Positions 8,846 through 20,155 of a stretch of DNA of 64,000 nucleotides are shown in pieces. Each line of letters starts with the position of its first letter. The stretch's first letter is position 1. This DNA comes from Gaertneriomyces semiglobifer (Eukaryota; Chytridiomycota; Chytridiomycetes; Spizellomycetales; Spizellomycetaceae). The translations under genes were made by a program, and so were the position numbers. A model generated the notes under the pieces. It ran no database searches, was not told where the DNA came from, and saw only the letters and a list, made by a program, of their open reading frames with translations. The stretch spans positions 62,001 to 126,000 of the forward strand of contig JAHLKF010000023.1 in NCBI GenBank assembly GCA_025558075.1. The letters run 5' to 3'.

Positions 8846-10253
8846 CTAGTAAGGAGCGGAGATGGGCGCTCTATCTCCTGTCGGACGACGACGACTGACT
8901 CTGGTGTCCAACTTGTACGGTTGAGCCCGCATTGGACGCGCACGCTCGATAGGAGAAACTTGCCTCGATTCGCTAATGCTGGGCAACTGAAACTTCGTGT
9001 TAATCGGAGCACGTTCGAGTACAGGGGGCAACATGGGAGACATAGGGGACGAGGGAGATGTTGGCGACACGGAGGAGGTCGGTGACCGAGGAGAGGATAT
9101 AGAATTCATGCGTTTTCTGAATTCGGAAATCGACAACGATACGGAAAGCCGACGCTTCACGTCTGATACAGAGAGTCGGCGTGTCATCTCTGCCATTGGC
9201 TGTGCAACAGCAGATATGCGACGTGCGAGTTCCATGGCAATGGGGCTCACCGGAGAGGCAACGGCTTTAACCTGGGTCATTAGCCTTTTCTGCCACTGTG
9301 ATCGAAGGAAATGAGGTTAGACCACAGTAATGTAAAGGCGAGTTCGAGTGTCAACGTACCTGCGCTATCTGCTTCGCTGTAAAGATCTGCTCGGGGACGA
9401 AGCCACATTGTATCAGGATGATCAAAACCCGTAGTGTAGTCGTGAGGTTGTGAAAGTGCGTGAAGTAATATGCGAGTCCAATGATGTTCGCCGAATTCAG
9501 AGCAACGCGGAACTGCCAAAGTCCGTACTTCAGCATCTTGTGCTTCTTGGTGAGAGATTCATATTTGTTATCCCCGAGATAGTAATACGCCAGCACGAAG
9601 GCGGTCGGAGTGGCCCACAGCGTCGCAGCGCGATACAAGTATACGTAGTAGTGATAAATGATCGGCAAATCCATTCCTATCATGGATAGCGACATACCGG
9701 CAAGTGCCACGGTATGATGAATAAATCCAAGTCCGTTCAATTCAAACGAAGCCATGTCGAACACTATAGGAATAAGAGTTGAGTTATTGATGATGAGGTA
9801 CGGCACAGAACTCGAGCTTACCAATCATTGACGAATATATTCCGCAGGTGTACAAGTTGCGTTGATGAAAGCGTTCAGAAATGTTCATGGGGGTGAACCT
9901 ATAAGCACGCGTGCGTCAGCTCGATGAGCGCGATCAGATTATGGAAAGCGTATATTTTCTCACCAGTTACTGAAAAACTCCGGTGCATTGGACAAGTCGA
10001 TGCAAAGCATGATAGTTCGCAAGACTCCATAGAGTAACATGGCTACAGCGCGTGGGCGTTTACGTGCATCTAAATCGTTCTTGGGAACAACACGGTCTAA
10101 AAAGCGCCGAAGAAACCCCAAAACAGGAACACAAATAATCAGCGTCGCTATCAGAAAGGGCTGGACGCTGCTACCAGGGGAAGCCTTGGTATTGTGGTTG
10201 TCGAAGGTACCCATCGTGTAGTTGTGGGTGATGTATTTGTCGGCGGTAGCCAT
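8846..10253 (-). CDS. Multi-pass membrane protein, TLC-domain-like
   Basis: Four exons (10253-9964, 9898-9822, 9763-9360, 9295-8846) total 1221 nt, 406 residues, phases consistent. Hydrophobic segments occur at about residues 31-50 (PFLIATLIICVPVLGFL), 70-85, 135-150, 160-190 and 220-245. The block GLGFIHHTVALAG in the third exon resembles the paired-His motif of TLC (TRAM/LAG1/CLN8) domains, and a second His (THFHN) lies in a later segment. The last 150 residues are cytoplasmic-type, very rich in Ser, Pro and Arg with repeated RRLSVS sites that look like basophilic kinase targets. TLC proteins act in lipid synthesis, sensing or transport; assignment here rests on one motif and topology. The catalytic pattern of ceramide synthases is not visible. 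Confidence 0.6.
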
Positions 10254-10924
10254 TGTGCAGTTGGGAAGAAGTACCTGGACGTGCCCGAGCAGAGGAAAAG
10301 TGCAACTTCCTTTTATACATCATATGTGCATTTTCCTGAAGTTCTGAGTTTTCTCGAAAGAGTTGTCCAGGGGTTTATTGTCAACAATGCACGAAGCTCC
10401 CCAAGGTACTATTTTCATCAATGAAGGAATTTGCCCCATGTTTTTATTTTCGCAGGAACGAACTTTCCAAGGAGCCGTTTTCCTCAATACAGAATTTCCC
10501 TCGGTTTTTCTTTTCGCAATGAACGACCTTTCCAAGGTGCTATTTTCGTCAATAAAGAATTGCCCTCGTGGTTTTTTCCTTTCGCAATGAACGAACTTTC
10601 CAAGGTGCTATTTTCATCATTGAAGGAATTTCCGCGGGTTATTTTTATGAATCAACAAGGTTTTCCATGGTTTTCAAAGGATTTTCAAAGAGTTCAGCTA
10701 GTTTGATTCAATTTGCATCCACCCAAAAATAGATCAAATCCGAATCTAGCAAAGTCCTTAGGGTTAATGGCCTTGAGAACGCCACCTATGAGCACAACAC
10801 AGACTTTGATTGACGTAAGCCATTAAGCCACCATATCATATCCTATGGGAGTGACAAACCGTCTGTGAAAGCTCGATCCTACTTTACACGACGCGAACGG
10901 ACGAAACAAAGAGAACCTTTGGGG
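10254..10924. other. Divergent intergenic interval
   Basis: Shared upstream region of the TLC-like gene (leftward) and the orphan membrane protein (rightward). It contains the 64-68 bp minisatellite; nothing else is visible. Confidence 0.5.
10385..10653. repeat. Degenerate minisatellite, four units of 64-68 bp
   Basis: Units begin at 10385, 10453, 10517 and 10585. The shared core is AACTTTCCAAGGTGCTATTTTC, then TCAATGAAGGAATTTGCC-like sequence and a T-rich TTTTTCTTTTCG tail. Units differ at 10-20 percent of positions, so the array is not recent. Because units are not multiples of three, frames open through it are artefacts. It sits between a leftward and a rightward gene, close to the promoter of each. 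Confidence 0.85.
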
Positions 10925-12985
10925 ATGTCGCATGTCGGTCGATCCTCTCGCAACTTTCTCCATGTCGTCACTGATCTAGGCGCGTTGGAGGAAGCGCAGG
11001 GGAATGTGAAGATCTCCAGTATTTCCTGTAAGATACAGCATAAGGATGTAGAAGAAATTTACAGGCAGAGATATTGGCCGCAGTATGTTATTGCACCACT
11101 GGCAAGCATAACACCGTCTTTGACTCGGAGCGCTTGTCCGTTTTATCTAGATGGGCGCGGATCAACATCAAAGTCATGTGTAAGTTGCGCACTCCTTGCA
11201 TCCTGAGCGCTTCACCTGAGGTTGATGAAACATCCAATTATCAGGTGTTTGCTTCTGTTTCTGCATCTTGCAATGGGTGCTGCAGTGGCGCAGGGCCGAT
11301 GACCACGACAGAAGGATAATTCTCCCTACGGTCAATTCTGTCAGTACCTTACAGTGCTACTAGTACTGGCGTCAACTCATTGTTGTGCAATAGGTCATGA
11401 TAGGCGCTCTCATTATTTGCACATTGGCGAATTGGTTGCAAAAGCGGTGGAATTTGCCATGGTCAGTTAGATCGGCCATATGTTGCGGCTGCATAATCAC
11501 TTTTCTTGCCACGCCGTATGTTTTCTATGTAAGTATTCGAACGTGTATGTCGTCGGGGCGAAGTTCCTGCTAATATGTTGGCGCTCCAGGTCGGAGCTAG
11601 TTGTCAAAGTGGGCCGTATCGTATGGCAAAAATCATTCCGTATGCGAAATTGATAGGTAAAACGAATTGCAACGGGAAACGTTGAATAATCCTGACCTCT
11701 AACTGTTGCGGCAGGTCCTGTGGAACTAGGCGTGACGTACGTGACATTAGTGAGCCTTCAAACGGAGTTCCACTACAAGGCCGTTGCTGCCATCATTTAC
11801 ATGCTTGTCTTTCGATTGGGCGTCAGAGCCGCCCTTTGCCCTGAATTCTTTTTCGCTGGCGATTGGCAAGGAACCAGTCAATTGTTCCTTGGCGTAGTAG
11901 CAGCGTTATTCGGACTATACAAGAGGGAGATTCGAAGCAAAGCTAGCTTCATCAAGGGAAATTATGGAGAGTTCGGTTCTCGGGATTCCGTGCTAGCCAG
12001 CAGTGACCGGCGGCCATCACAGTCGATACGTGAACGGCTGATGGGATACTTGCGATTTGTGCTACAACACTATAGGGGCGAGCATGCACCGAAGGAGCTC
12101 GGGTTTCGCAGGTACTATTCTCGCGTCTCCTTGAATGAGCAACGTGTTTCCTATGTGATGGCGGTTGTCTCGGCGCTCTTCGGGGCGGCATCCCTGATTA
12201 TTCGGCATTCAATATCATGGCCATACGGATGGACTCTTGTCGGCCTCGGCATCGTTATTCCCGTCACAAGCGTACTTGCCATTGGATTTACATGTGTTCC
12301 TTGGTTGGGCGATTCCCATCCGTTTCGTCAACAAACAGCGAGCACTATCATGTACGGCTTGGTAGAAGGCATGAGTTTGGTTCTGGTTCTCCGCTCCATG
12401 TCTCAGCTTCCTGATTCGCTTGAAGCATTTCCACCTGGGCCCGAGATTGACAGTTATCTAGCAACAATCGCGTTCCACATCAACTTCAGCATTGCGCGAT
12501 CGTCATCGGATAACGTGCGTGGAGGGTTTGCGCTTATCTGCGCACTCCTTGATTTGGTTATGGGAGTGGTGATCTTCATGAAGGCCAAATCATACATTTC
12601 TACTGCGCTCCTGGTAGTTCTCGGATCACTCGCTGTCACAGTGGGTTGCGCGGTTGCACCGTGGGCGGAAAAAAATCAGAGAAGATTCTACCGCCTCGTT
12701 GAGGTGCGGAGAAAGCAAAAGACGAAGCCGAGCTTGAACGAATTTGACAACATGCCCAAGAAGCGAGGGACCGATGCAGGGAGCTCACAGCACGCGGTGG
12801 GCGCGGCTATGAGTGGTCACACAATGCCGGCACAGAGTAAAACGCGGACGAAAAGTCCAGGTCGGGAAATTTTACTTCGTTCCGCTGTGATAGATGAGCG
12901 TCCTAGCGTGCCTACATCACCCGCTACGGAAGTGACACTGGAACGCCGTCCTTTGAGCGGAGCGAAACTTGACATTGGCCTTTGA
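10925..12985 (+). CDS. Orphan multi-pass membrane protein (about 587 residues)
   Basis: Six exons (10925-11005, 11065-11179, 11245-11339, 11394-11528, 11590-11656, 11715-12985) total 1764 nt, with phases matching at every junction, which supports this reading. Roughly ten hydrophobic segments are visible, among them MIGALIICTLANW, CCGCIITFLATPYVFY, LFLGVVAALFGLY, SYVMAVVSALFGAASLII, GWTLVGLGIVIPVTSVLAIG and TALLVVLGSLAVTVGCAVA. A loop of about 70 residues (near YKREIRSKASF to HAPKELGFRRYYSR) separates the N- and C-terminal halves. The last 120 residues are hydrophilic, basic and Ser/Pro-rich. No transporter or receptor motif is recognised. The first exon's ATG at 10925 is the best in-frame start; exon 1 uses a weak GTGAAG donor. 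Confidence 0.65.
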
Positions 12986-14361
12986 TTACGAGGCTGTCGT
13001 TCCCAAATTAACACTCTTAGAGTCAAGGCGCGCTAGGAGTAGATGCGTGCAGTTACGTCAGAAATGCAGCGATAGAAATGATAGTAGCCTGGGTTATTCA
13101 ACCCAATAGATATGTGAAGCAAACGTAGGTAATGGTCAACCCACTTGAAACTTGAACAAGAAGATGCCTCCCTTCCGTGACACGGTTTAGTGCGTAACAC
13201 GTCTGCATTATCTGATCAATCAGACGGTTCTCATCGACCGCGTCCCGCATACGATTACGACCGCTGTTTCCAATCATATTCTCAGAAACTCAACCAGCTA
13301 GCGAGGGACTCAACCGCCAGCAAGCCAAGTAGCGCCGTTCTTCTTGGCACTTCAAGGTGTATCCGTGTGGCTAAGGAGGGGTTTTCGTATGATGTCAACC
13401 ATTTTAAAACCCTCCTGATGTCTATTCCGCGAGATGAGATAGGAAACTTGCGATAGCGAATAGTGACGCCGGTCTGGCGGCTAAAGAAGGGTTACGCAAT
13501 AACAATAAAGGTGACAGCAAAGCTGAGCTACCGAGTCAGCAGGGCACCATCCTGCGAAACGTAATTCAGCTGGGCCTCCGTAGGATCATTTTTTTCTGCG
13601 AAATTCGTAATTGGTCCTTCACGATTGACGCCACGCGGATTTCGGCGATCAGAGGTGAGCTTTATGTTCATGGATCCCACTTGTATCCTCTTCCGTTATG
13701 CTTAGAAACCCAGATTCGAATTATATCGGAAAAAGGAATGAGGACAGTTTGTTGGCTTCGCTTGAGAGTTGTCGGTCTTAGAGTTCTTCAAGTCAATAAT
13801 CCAAAGATGAGCGGCAGTTTTGGTTTTTAAGGCGGGTTCCGAGATTATTCTGGAAAATGGAAGTTCATTTTTATTTTTTCCATGGCTGGCACACCCGTGG
13901 CGCTGGGATCAACCTTGTAGTTAAAATCTTGGTTTGACTTCACTTCGTGTTTGCCAGTTACTTTCTTGAGTTTACATTACTCTAGTCCCGAATCATGGCG
14001 AACTTCCGCCCTGCAAGATTGCGGAAGTGGTAAAATAAACAAAGGAGCTATGGCATTTGTGACCACTTTTGTTCGGGCATCGTAACCGGCCGTTCTTTCC
14101 ACGTTGTAAATTCCTGCAAGAGCATGTCCAATAAACAGCTGGATGGGCGCAATTGTATACAGGCGTGCAAGGAACATAGCAGCAAACTATTACTGTGACG
14201 AACTGCTTCCTAAGGGGTTACCACTCAAATCGGACCAATCGATATTCCACTCCATTGGAGAGTATACGTGATACTGTTAAACAACTGTTAGAAAAGATGC
14301 TGGCATGAGTCGCATCTGAGGGCTCATTTTGAACGGAGGGACGTGTATTAGCAACGGTATA
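12986..14361. other. Gene-poor interval
   Basis: Convergent region of 1.4 kb. Two short frames were examined: an 88-codon plus-strand one with only a GTG start (13190-13456), and a 66-codon minus-strand one (13977-14177, MFLARLYTIAPIQLF...). Neither has splice support or recognisable homology. T-rich and otherwise featureless. Confidence 0.5.
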
Positions 14362-15986
14362 TTAGGATTTCACTTCAATAACTTCGACAGTGTCTTCGCT
14401 CTTCTCGGCAGACTTGCTATTTGGGTCGGTCCAAAACCATACTGTGTAGCGCTTCTTATCCGCCTGCATCATGCACGGTTTCTCCAATACAGCGATCTCC
14501 TTCTTAGAAATCGGCTTTCCGCTTGCCTCTTGCATCGAGTGAACTGCCCAGTCAAGCTGTGTGATGGGAATAGAATCTATGTCCTGATCTAGGATTGGAA
14601 GTCGTCCCACCACAACCAGACCGAGAAGAAAAATAAGAGCCAATATCGGTGCACTGAAAGCAACAAAGGTTAATGCTCTGATTTCGACACACGTATGTTG
14701 GCGGGTGATGCGAACGGGTTTCGGTTCTTGAAAATTGGTTATCATGGTGAGGAGGGTAGAAGAAAGAGTTGTGGCACCAATGCAAGTTTCCGACAGCGCC
14801 TGGAACGGTTGATTGTCATTCAAGTGTGAGTAATCCAACATTTTTGGTAGCGCACGGGCATATTTGTCACTGCATTCGTTGACATCATTGGTGATGAAGC
14901 GGTCAAAGTACTGAATAAGGCGAAGTGGCCAAGGGTATTCGAAACCCGCTTCCACTATTTCGCATGTGTGTCCGCGGAAAAGCACGTTTCCCTCCCGGAT
15001 GTAACCGCCTTGATCTTTCACCGCAAAGTTGACCCATTCATCAAAGAGCAACGTTCCGGCCATCATGGTGACCATCACGGCGTTGCTGGAGCGCGAGGTC
15101 TACAAAAGCTGTTAGTGTATCCACGACGACAAAGGGCGAGTGAATTGAAGACATACCCAAGTAGCTAGGGAATGGAAATGCAGTAAGGAAATGCTGAAAC
15201 CGTCATCCGGACGGATACCCATGGCATACGACATTTGCATCCCATATTGGTCCTTCGGGAGAGATTGGAGGTCTGCAGGGAGGGTGCGTAGAGCGGAGGT
15301 CTTCATTCCTCCACCCAAGAATTCTTGGGGGCGTACGTCTGGCAGGCTAACGTTGACCTGCATAAAAGCGTAGCGAACCTCCGGTACGCATTTCAAGAGT
15401 AAACCTGGCGTGTCGTCGATAGTCGGTTTCCAGCGCGGCGAGGCACTGAACACATTCGGGACATACCAACGGTCGCTGATGATGCCGGAACTGTATGCTT
15501 TGTTGACCTCACCAGCGTGTTGCCAGAACTGGTTGAGGCGGACGCCAGCACCGACAGCCGGCATGGCCGGCTCCACATATGTCCCGACGCCACAACCATC
15601 TGTTGTCCTGCAATGTTTTCAAGTCAGGTAGAAGCATGTGGAGTTACGCGCAAAGAAAGCGCAAACCTCATGTCTGCCGTAATGAGCAATCCGGATAGGT
15701 AATCCGTGTATTGCATCAGAATCAATAGTACACAGAAGCCAAGAGGATACCATGCCTTTGCGGAAAAGAGCACAGAAAATTCCGAGAGTTGACCTCTCAC
15801 CATGACTATCCGACTGTCTGTGATCGTTGATCGACGAAAGCCTGACCAAACGTACGCCTTGCATGCCTTTTGCAGCAACAGCATCACGCTCGCCCACAGC
15901 AGCATCAGAAGAAAGCGAGAGGCCAGTAGAGTGTGGGCCAGGATTTCCTGGTCACTTTCGCTCCTGAACAGCACGAACTTTGGCAT
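14362..15986 (-). CDS. Orphan membrane protein with extracellular domain (about 502 residues)
   Basis: Three exons (15986-15667, 15607-15157, 15099-14362) total 1509 nt with consistent phases. The N-terminal 100 residues contain two or three hydrophobic segments (RFLLMLLWASVMLLL, WYPLGFCVLLILMQYTDYL). A domain of about 300 residues follows with several Cys and aromatic residues (TDGCGVGTYVEPAMPAVG, ECSDKYARALPKMLDYSH), which would face outside. A final hydrophobic segment (FSAPILALIFLLGLVVVG, near residue 410) precedes a short soluble tail. The short ATMW-type donor and acceptor between exons 2 and 3 are good (GTATGT..TGTAG). Function unknown; the layout suggests a surface receptor or adhesion-type protein, which is inference only. 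Confidence 0.6.
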
Positions 15987-17975
15987 TGTTGTTACGGCGT
16001 TCGGGAAAGATGTGAGATCCAGGCACACTTCTGGCCGGATGAAGGAATCATTAAATAGGCATGACAGAAAGGATGGCGTCTTGACTGCTTACAAAAAACA
16101 TCCCCAGGGCGGGCAGCGTCTCGACCAGCCTGGCTCTGTTCGAATCCGAGTTGTACGCGCACTGCACTCCCGAAGGCGCTCTGTTAGAGACCGATTGGAT
16201 CTCCGCTCTGCGGATGAACCATCAGGAAACTAGTCGTCGGGTCGGAGCATAGTCGGTTGCCACGCCCGCGAGAAGCGATGCTGAGCTAGTTGGAGAATAT
16301 TTCGCTGCCGCATGATTGCCCTTCCCGGTCCGATGTAGTGCTTGTTCAGCTTGGGTGAGGAGTCTCGATGCATATGCAGAATCTTCAGCGTCCCATGATA
16401 GTATGGAGTCGCCTGCGACCTTCCTCCCTTAGTGGCTCAGAGGCAACTTTTTTTCGGCCAGACCAGGCTTTTGTGCGTTCGTGATGGCAGCATTAGCAGG
16501 CGCTGCTCGGTGCAGCCATATGATAAGGCGACCACAGTATCAGCCATTTGGCGCCTTCGAGGCGTATAGTAGTCGCGTAAAACCTCCCTGAACATGCATT
16601 TGTGAACTTCATAGCCTTTGGGTTCTAAGTTCGCGCGCTTCCGATGCCGCCCAACCTTCAAACACAGCACAATCTTTTACATCTTCCGATCCACTGCGAC
16701 GAGGTCCAGGATGTTAAGAGACAGACCCGATAGAAAAGAAAAACCCGCCCACTTCAAATGCTCAGTCATGAACGAAAAGGGCACTTTTCCTGGCCCGTTT
16801 GAATGTAGACGTGGAGTCATGTATCGAAACTCAAGGTCACCCAACGCTACATCCAAAGCTGTCCCGTTTTTCTGGTGAATGAGCGGATTGGTTACACAGC
16901 ATCTGTATCGACTGGCAATCGCGGCAACGTGTGATTTCGTTGGTGCATCCGCCATTTTAATCATGCACCGGCAACGGTACCAAGTCTATCGACTTCATGT
17001 TCCCTTCGACGACACGCCGGCGGTATCTACCTCGCGAGGGCCTCTTTGTTGCCAGTTGTCCGCGTCATTTCGTTGGGCTCACGAGCGGTGCATCTAGTCG
17101 CTGCTCTCAGCAGTGGGCAGTGAGGTGTGAGCGTCGAAAGGGCAGGCAACACCCTTTTTCGTCGTTTTGCACAAAGGCAGTCGACTGTCCGTCGAGTATT
17201 TCTAGAGACACGAACGACCACAACCTTGGCTATACACGGTTCACTTCAGCTACAAAAACACTGTTCCCCAGTAGATCATTCTCCAAGGCTATCGCATGTT
17301 CCATAAAGCTATGCATGTGCGTCTTTGCTTGTATTTCTCTGCAACGTTAGGACGAGGGTGTGCTCTTAGCGACGAAATGCAGAACGTAGCGTCTCCAAGG
17401 ACCGTCTTTCAGCATTACTAGTAAATCCGACGTCCTAGATGTACATGAAAATAGGATATGAACGATCTCTTTGCCACAAGCTCACCCGCATTCCGCAGGG
17501 AGACTCAAGACAGTCGTCGTGGTATGGTAGTATACTTCTTTCAGTACCTCGTCGACAGCTCTGGCAGGGAAGGTATTACCCATAAGCAGAGCCAATTGGC
17601 CTCTCTTGCAACCAGCTTTACAATTTTATGTGACCGACACCATTATGTGCACCAGTCGACCACTGTCCTGTGGACGACGGACGATTCCTGTTAACTTTCC
17701 CACGCGCGTTCAAGCCAACTGGTGTATAAACGCTCCCACCAAGGAATGGAGGAGAAGTTGCCGCAGCCCGGGCAACCTGACAATGACGGTTTCCAATATG
17801 TCTTCTGCAATCTCAATGGGGATATATGGTACGTTCGTTCAGTCTGTTAGAGGTCACCATCCTCTGTTACGCCACGTTGTATTTACGGCCAGGGCCATAG
17901 TCCAACCAAAAAAATAAGATGCAGAATTACAATAATTAATAATACAGCTCTAGTGCCTGAGACCGACTCATTCCG
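15987..17975. other. Two-kilobase interval without a convincing gene
   Basis: Both strands were read. The longest frames are a minus-strand 95-codon one at 16677-16964 and a plus-strand 117-codon one at 16997-17350. They are of biased but not protein-like composition and lack joinable exons. No repeat or tRNA was recognised. It is the largest empty block in the window. Confidence 0.45.
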
Positions 17976-19753
17976 TTATTCGTCATCGCCTTCCTCATCC
18001 GCTTCCTCATTTGGTAACTCATATTCGAACGCAACGTCCCATCTGCTACCAGGAGCCCGGGCGCTAACATACTTGATAAACTTCATTAAACCTTCATCCC
18101 GCAACACTAGAGTCAAAACGTTCCATCCTGCAGAAACCGTGAGCAAGGCGCCATCGTCCTCCATTTGCCTGTACACTGCAGGATCTTCTTCACCGTCATG
18201 TGGGGCCATATAGCACTCGTAGCCCCCAAACTCATCACTTTCCCATGCATCGTTATCAGCGGCTTTTCGCCGGGTTGCGAAGCATAATGTTGCATCGAGT
18301 AATTGCTTAGGACTACTCCACGCCAAGGTGTAATCCAAACCAGGACGGAAACGACGCGCAATCCCGCGGTATGTTCGCGGTATCAGCTGTGTAATCAATG
18401 AGAGCCAACGACGAAAAGCTTGGGACGCGAACAGTTCGTTGACAAGGCTACGGAAAAGTGTCTCAGTGGCATCCTCTGAACTGTTCGCGGGTTCGCAAAC
18501 ATTCAGAGAAGCGTAACGGTATTTGTGAGGAGGACCAGCCACCTTCCAAGCACCTGCTTCGCCGGTTCCATGAGCGGGAAGCTTAGGCTCAACCAGGCCA
18601 CATCGTTCATCATTCGCCTCTGTGGCTTCCTTGATCCGTTGTACCCAATCCACATTGAGGAAGTCAACAAGCTGTATGGACGACTCATCCAAAAAGCTTC
18701 CCGAAACCTTCTGGAGAATGTCAAGCTTAAGGTAGCGGGGGTTCAACCAGTGACTGAGAGTTGTGATATCGTCTTCTGAAATGCCTTTCAAGGCTTCCGC
18801 TGTGACCCCGTCAGTTTCTGGGTAGTCAAGGAATGGCGCATCCGCTCCAGCCTGCAGCTGCTCAAGTGATGACGGTGCCTCGCCGTCTTCACGATCGGCG
18901 ACATATCCTTCTTCTCCTTCCTGGGGAATATGAAACCAACCAGAAATGCTGAGTCTTGGCTTATCCACGACAACCTCCTCGACAGAGTGGAAAGAATGAC
19001 CAGGCTGCACGGTGAACATGACTAATTGGTTCCACTTTGGTGGAATGATAACAGTGGGATTGACCGCAGGGGTGCCTTTGGTCACCACAGGATAGAGTTC
19101 CAATGCACCTCCGTATTCTGGTTCCCAAGGCTCATCCGGATCTGGCAGGTATAATATGTACGAAACCCGTCTGGTTCCAATGACATCGTCGTGATTCAGT
19201 AGGTGGCACCCGTTCATATAAGTGTTGATGCTCATGTCTGCCTTCTTGCCGGACAACGGGCCACAATCAGTAACCTCTCCTAAAAACTTGCGAAACTCCT
19301 CAGAGTACATAGCATTACGCAATTGGAACAAGTGCGACAGTTGAGCCAGTTCATCTTTCGGCAACCCATCCAAATTTGCCAAGTCACCCGTCTGATGAAC
19401 CTAGGTGTCCAAACGGTTAATCGTCAATTCAAGTCCAAATAGGTCGCGCGTCGGCTGTTGGCTCTTACCTTGTATATATCCGTTTCTTTCTCGGTGAAAT
19501 GCAAAGACGAAGCGATTTCATCACGGACCTTCCGCAGTAGTTGGTCATCACACAACTGATCAATGACGCAGTGAAGGTACGGTTTGGATTCGGCAAAGGA
19601 TTTGCCTATGGACTTCTTCACTTCTTCTTTGAACAGATCGTCTCGAAACGCATCCTTGGCCGCGGGCTCGATGCGCGAGCGCTTGACCTTTACGTTCTCC
19701 GCGGCTGGCGTCGCATCCGTTGAAAGTCTTCTCGTCATCTTCCGTTGCCTCAC
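17976..19753 (-). CDS. TPA1: Prolyl 3,4-dihydroxylase, Tpa1/Ofd1/OGFOD1 family
   Basis: Two exons (19753-19469 and 19400-17976) join DIYK to VHQTGDLANLDGLP, a signature sequence of this family. The N-terminal oxygenase half contains the iron-binding HDD (LLNHDDVIGTRR), the later His in PGHSFHSVEEV and the 2-oxoglutarate Arg in PRLSISGWFH. The C-terminal half is the related but catalytically inactive domain, ending in an acidic tail (EEADEEGDDE). Family members hydroxylate a proline of ribosomal protein uS12 and act in translation termination and, in fission yeast, oxygen-dependent control of SREBP. A basic KVKRSRIEP stretch near the start may be a nuclear signal. The first in-frame ATG is at 19753; a second lies five codons later. 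Confidence 0.93.
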
Positions 19754-20155
19754 TTCTTCCCCGTTTACTTGAGCTGCTATATATTTTTACTAGGAGCGAC
19801 GAGCACAATCGCTTTGCAGTGATATATGTTAAAACAAAACAAAAACCAAAAACATTTGAGCACGGATGCCTCATCCCTGCTCATCTAATGGATTATGTAA
19901 TGTCATTATGTCAGCATTCCGACCATTTTCGCACAGTCATGTAATGATTCCACGCGAAAGGCCTTTGGCTCCTTCTGCGAATATCTGATGCATTTTCACG
20001 AGTATAAACTGGCGGGGATTCCAACGGCACAGTCAGTTCAGTTGAAGAACCTTTGATGAATGCTCGTTTGTTCGGGCGAACGATTCCATATCAGGTGGAC
20101 GCAATGAGCCAAATATATTATACGTGCTCTTTCTTAAGGTAGCCAGAAGGGGTCT
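19754..20155. other. Intergenic interval
   Basis: Lies between the start of the TPA1-like gene and the end of the NIMA-type kinase gene, both leftward. AT-rich; no gene seen. Confidence 0.45.

Noticed and set aside
10320..10706. Three open frames in the minisatellite
   Set aside because: Composition follows the T-rich repeat and frames overlap on both strands.
16137..16155. GTTCGAATCC, resembling a tRNA B box
   Set aside because: The T stem has a mismatch and no acceptor or anticodon stem could be built upstream.
16677..16964. 95-codon minus-strand frame
   Set aside because: No homology, no splice partners, and of a length expected by chance.
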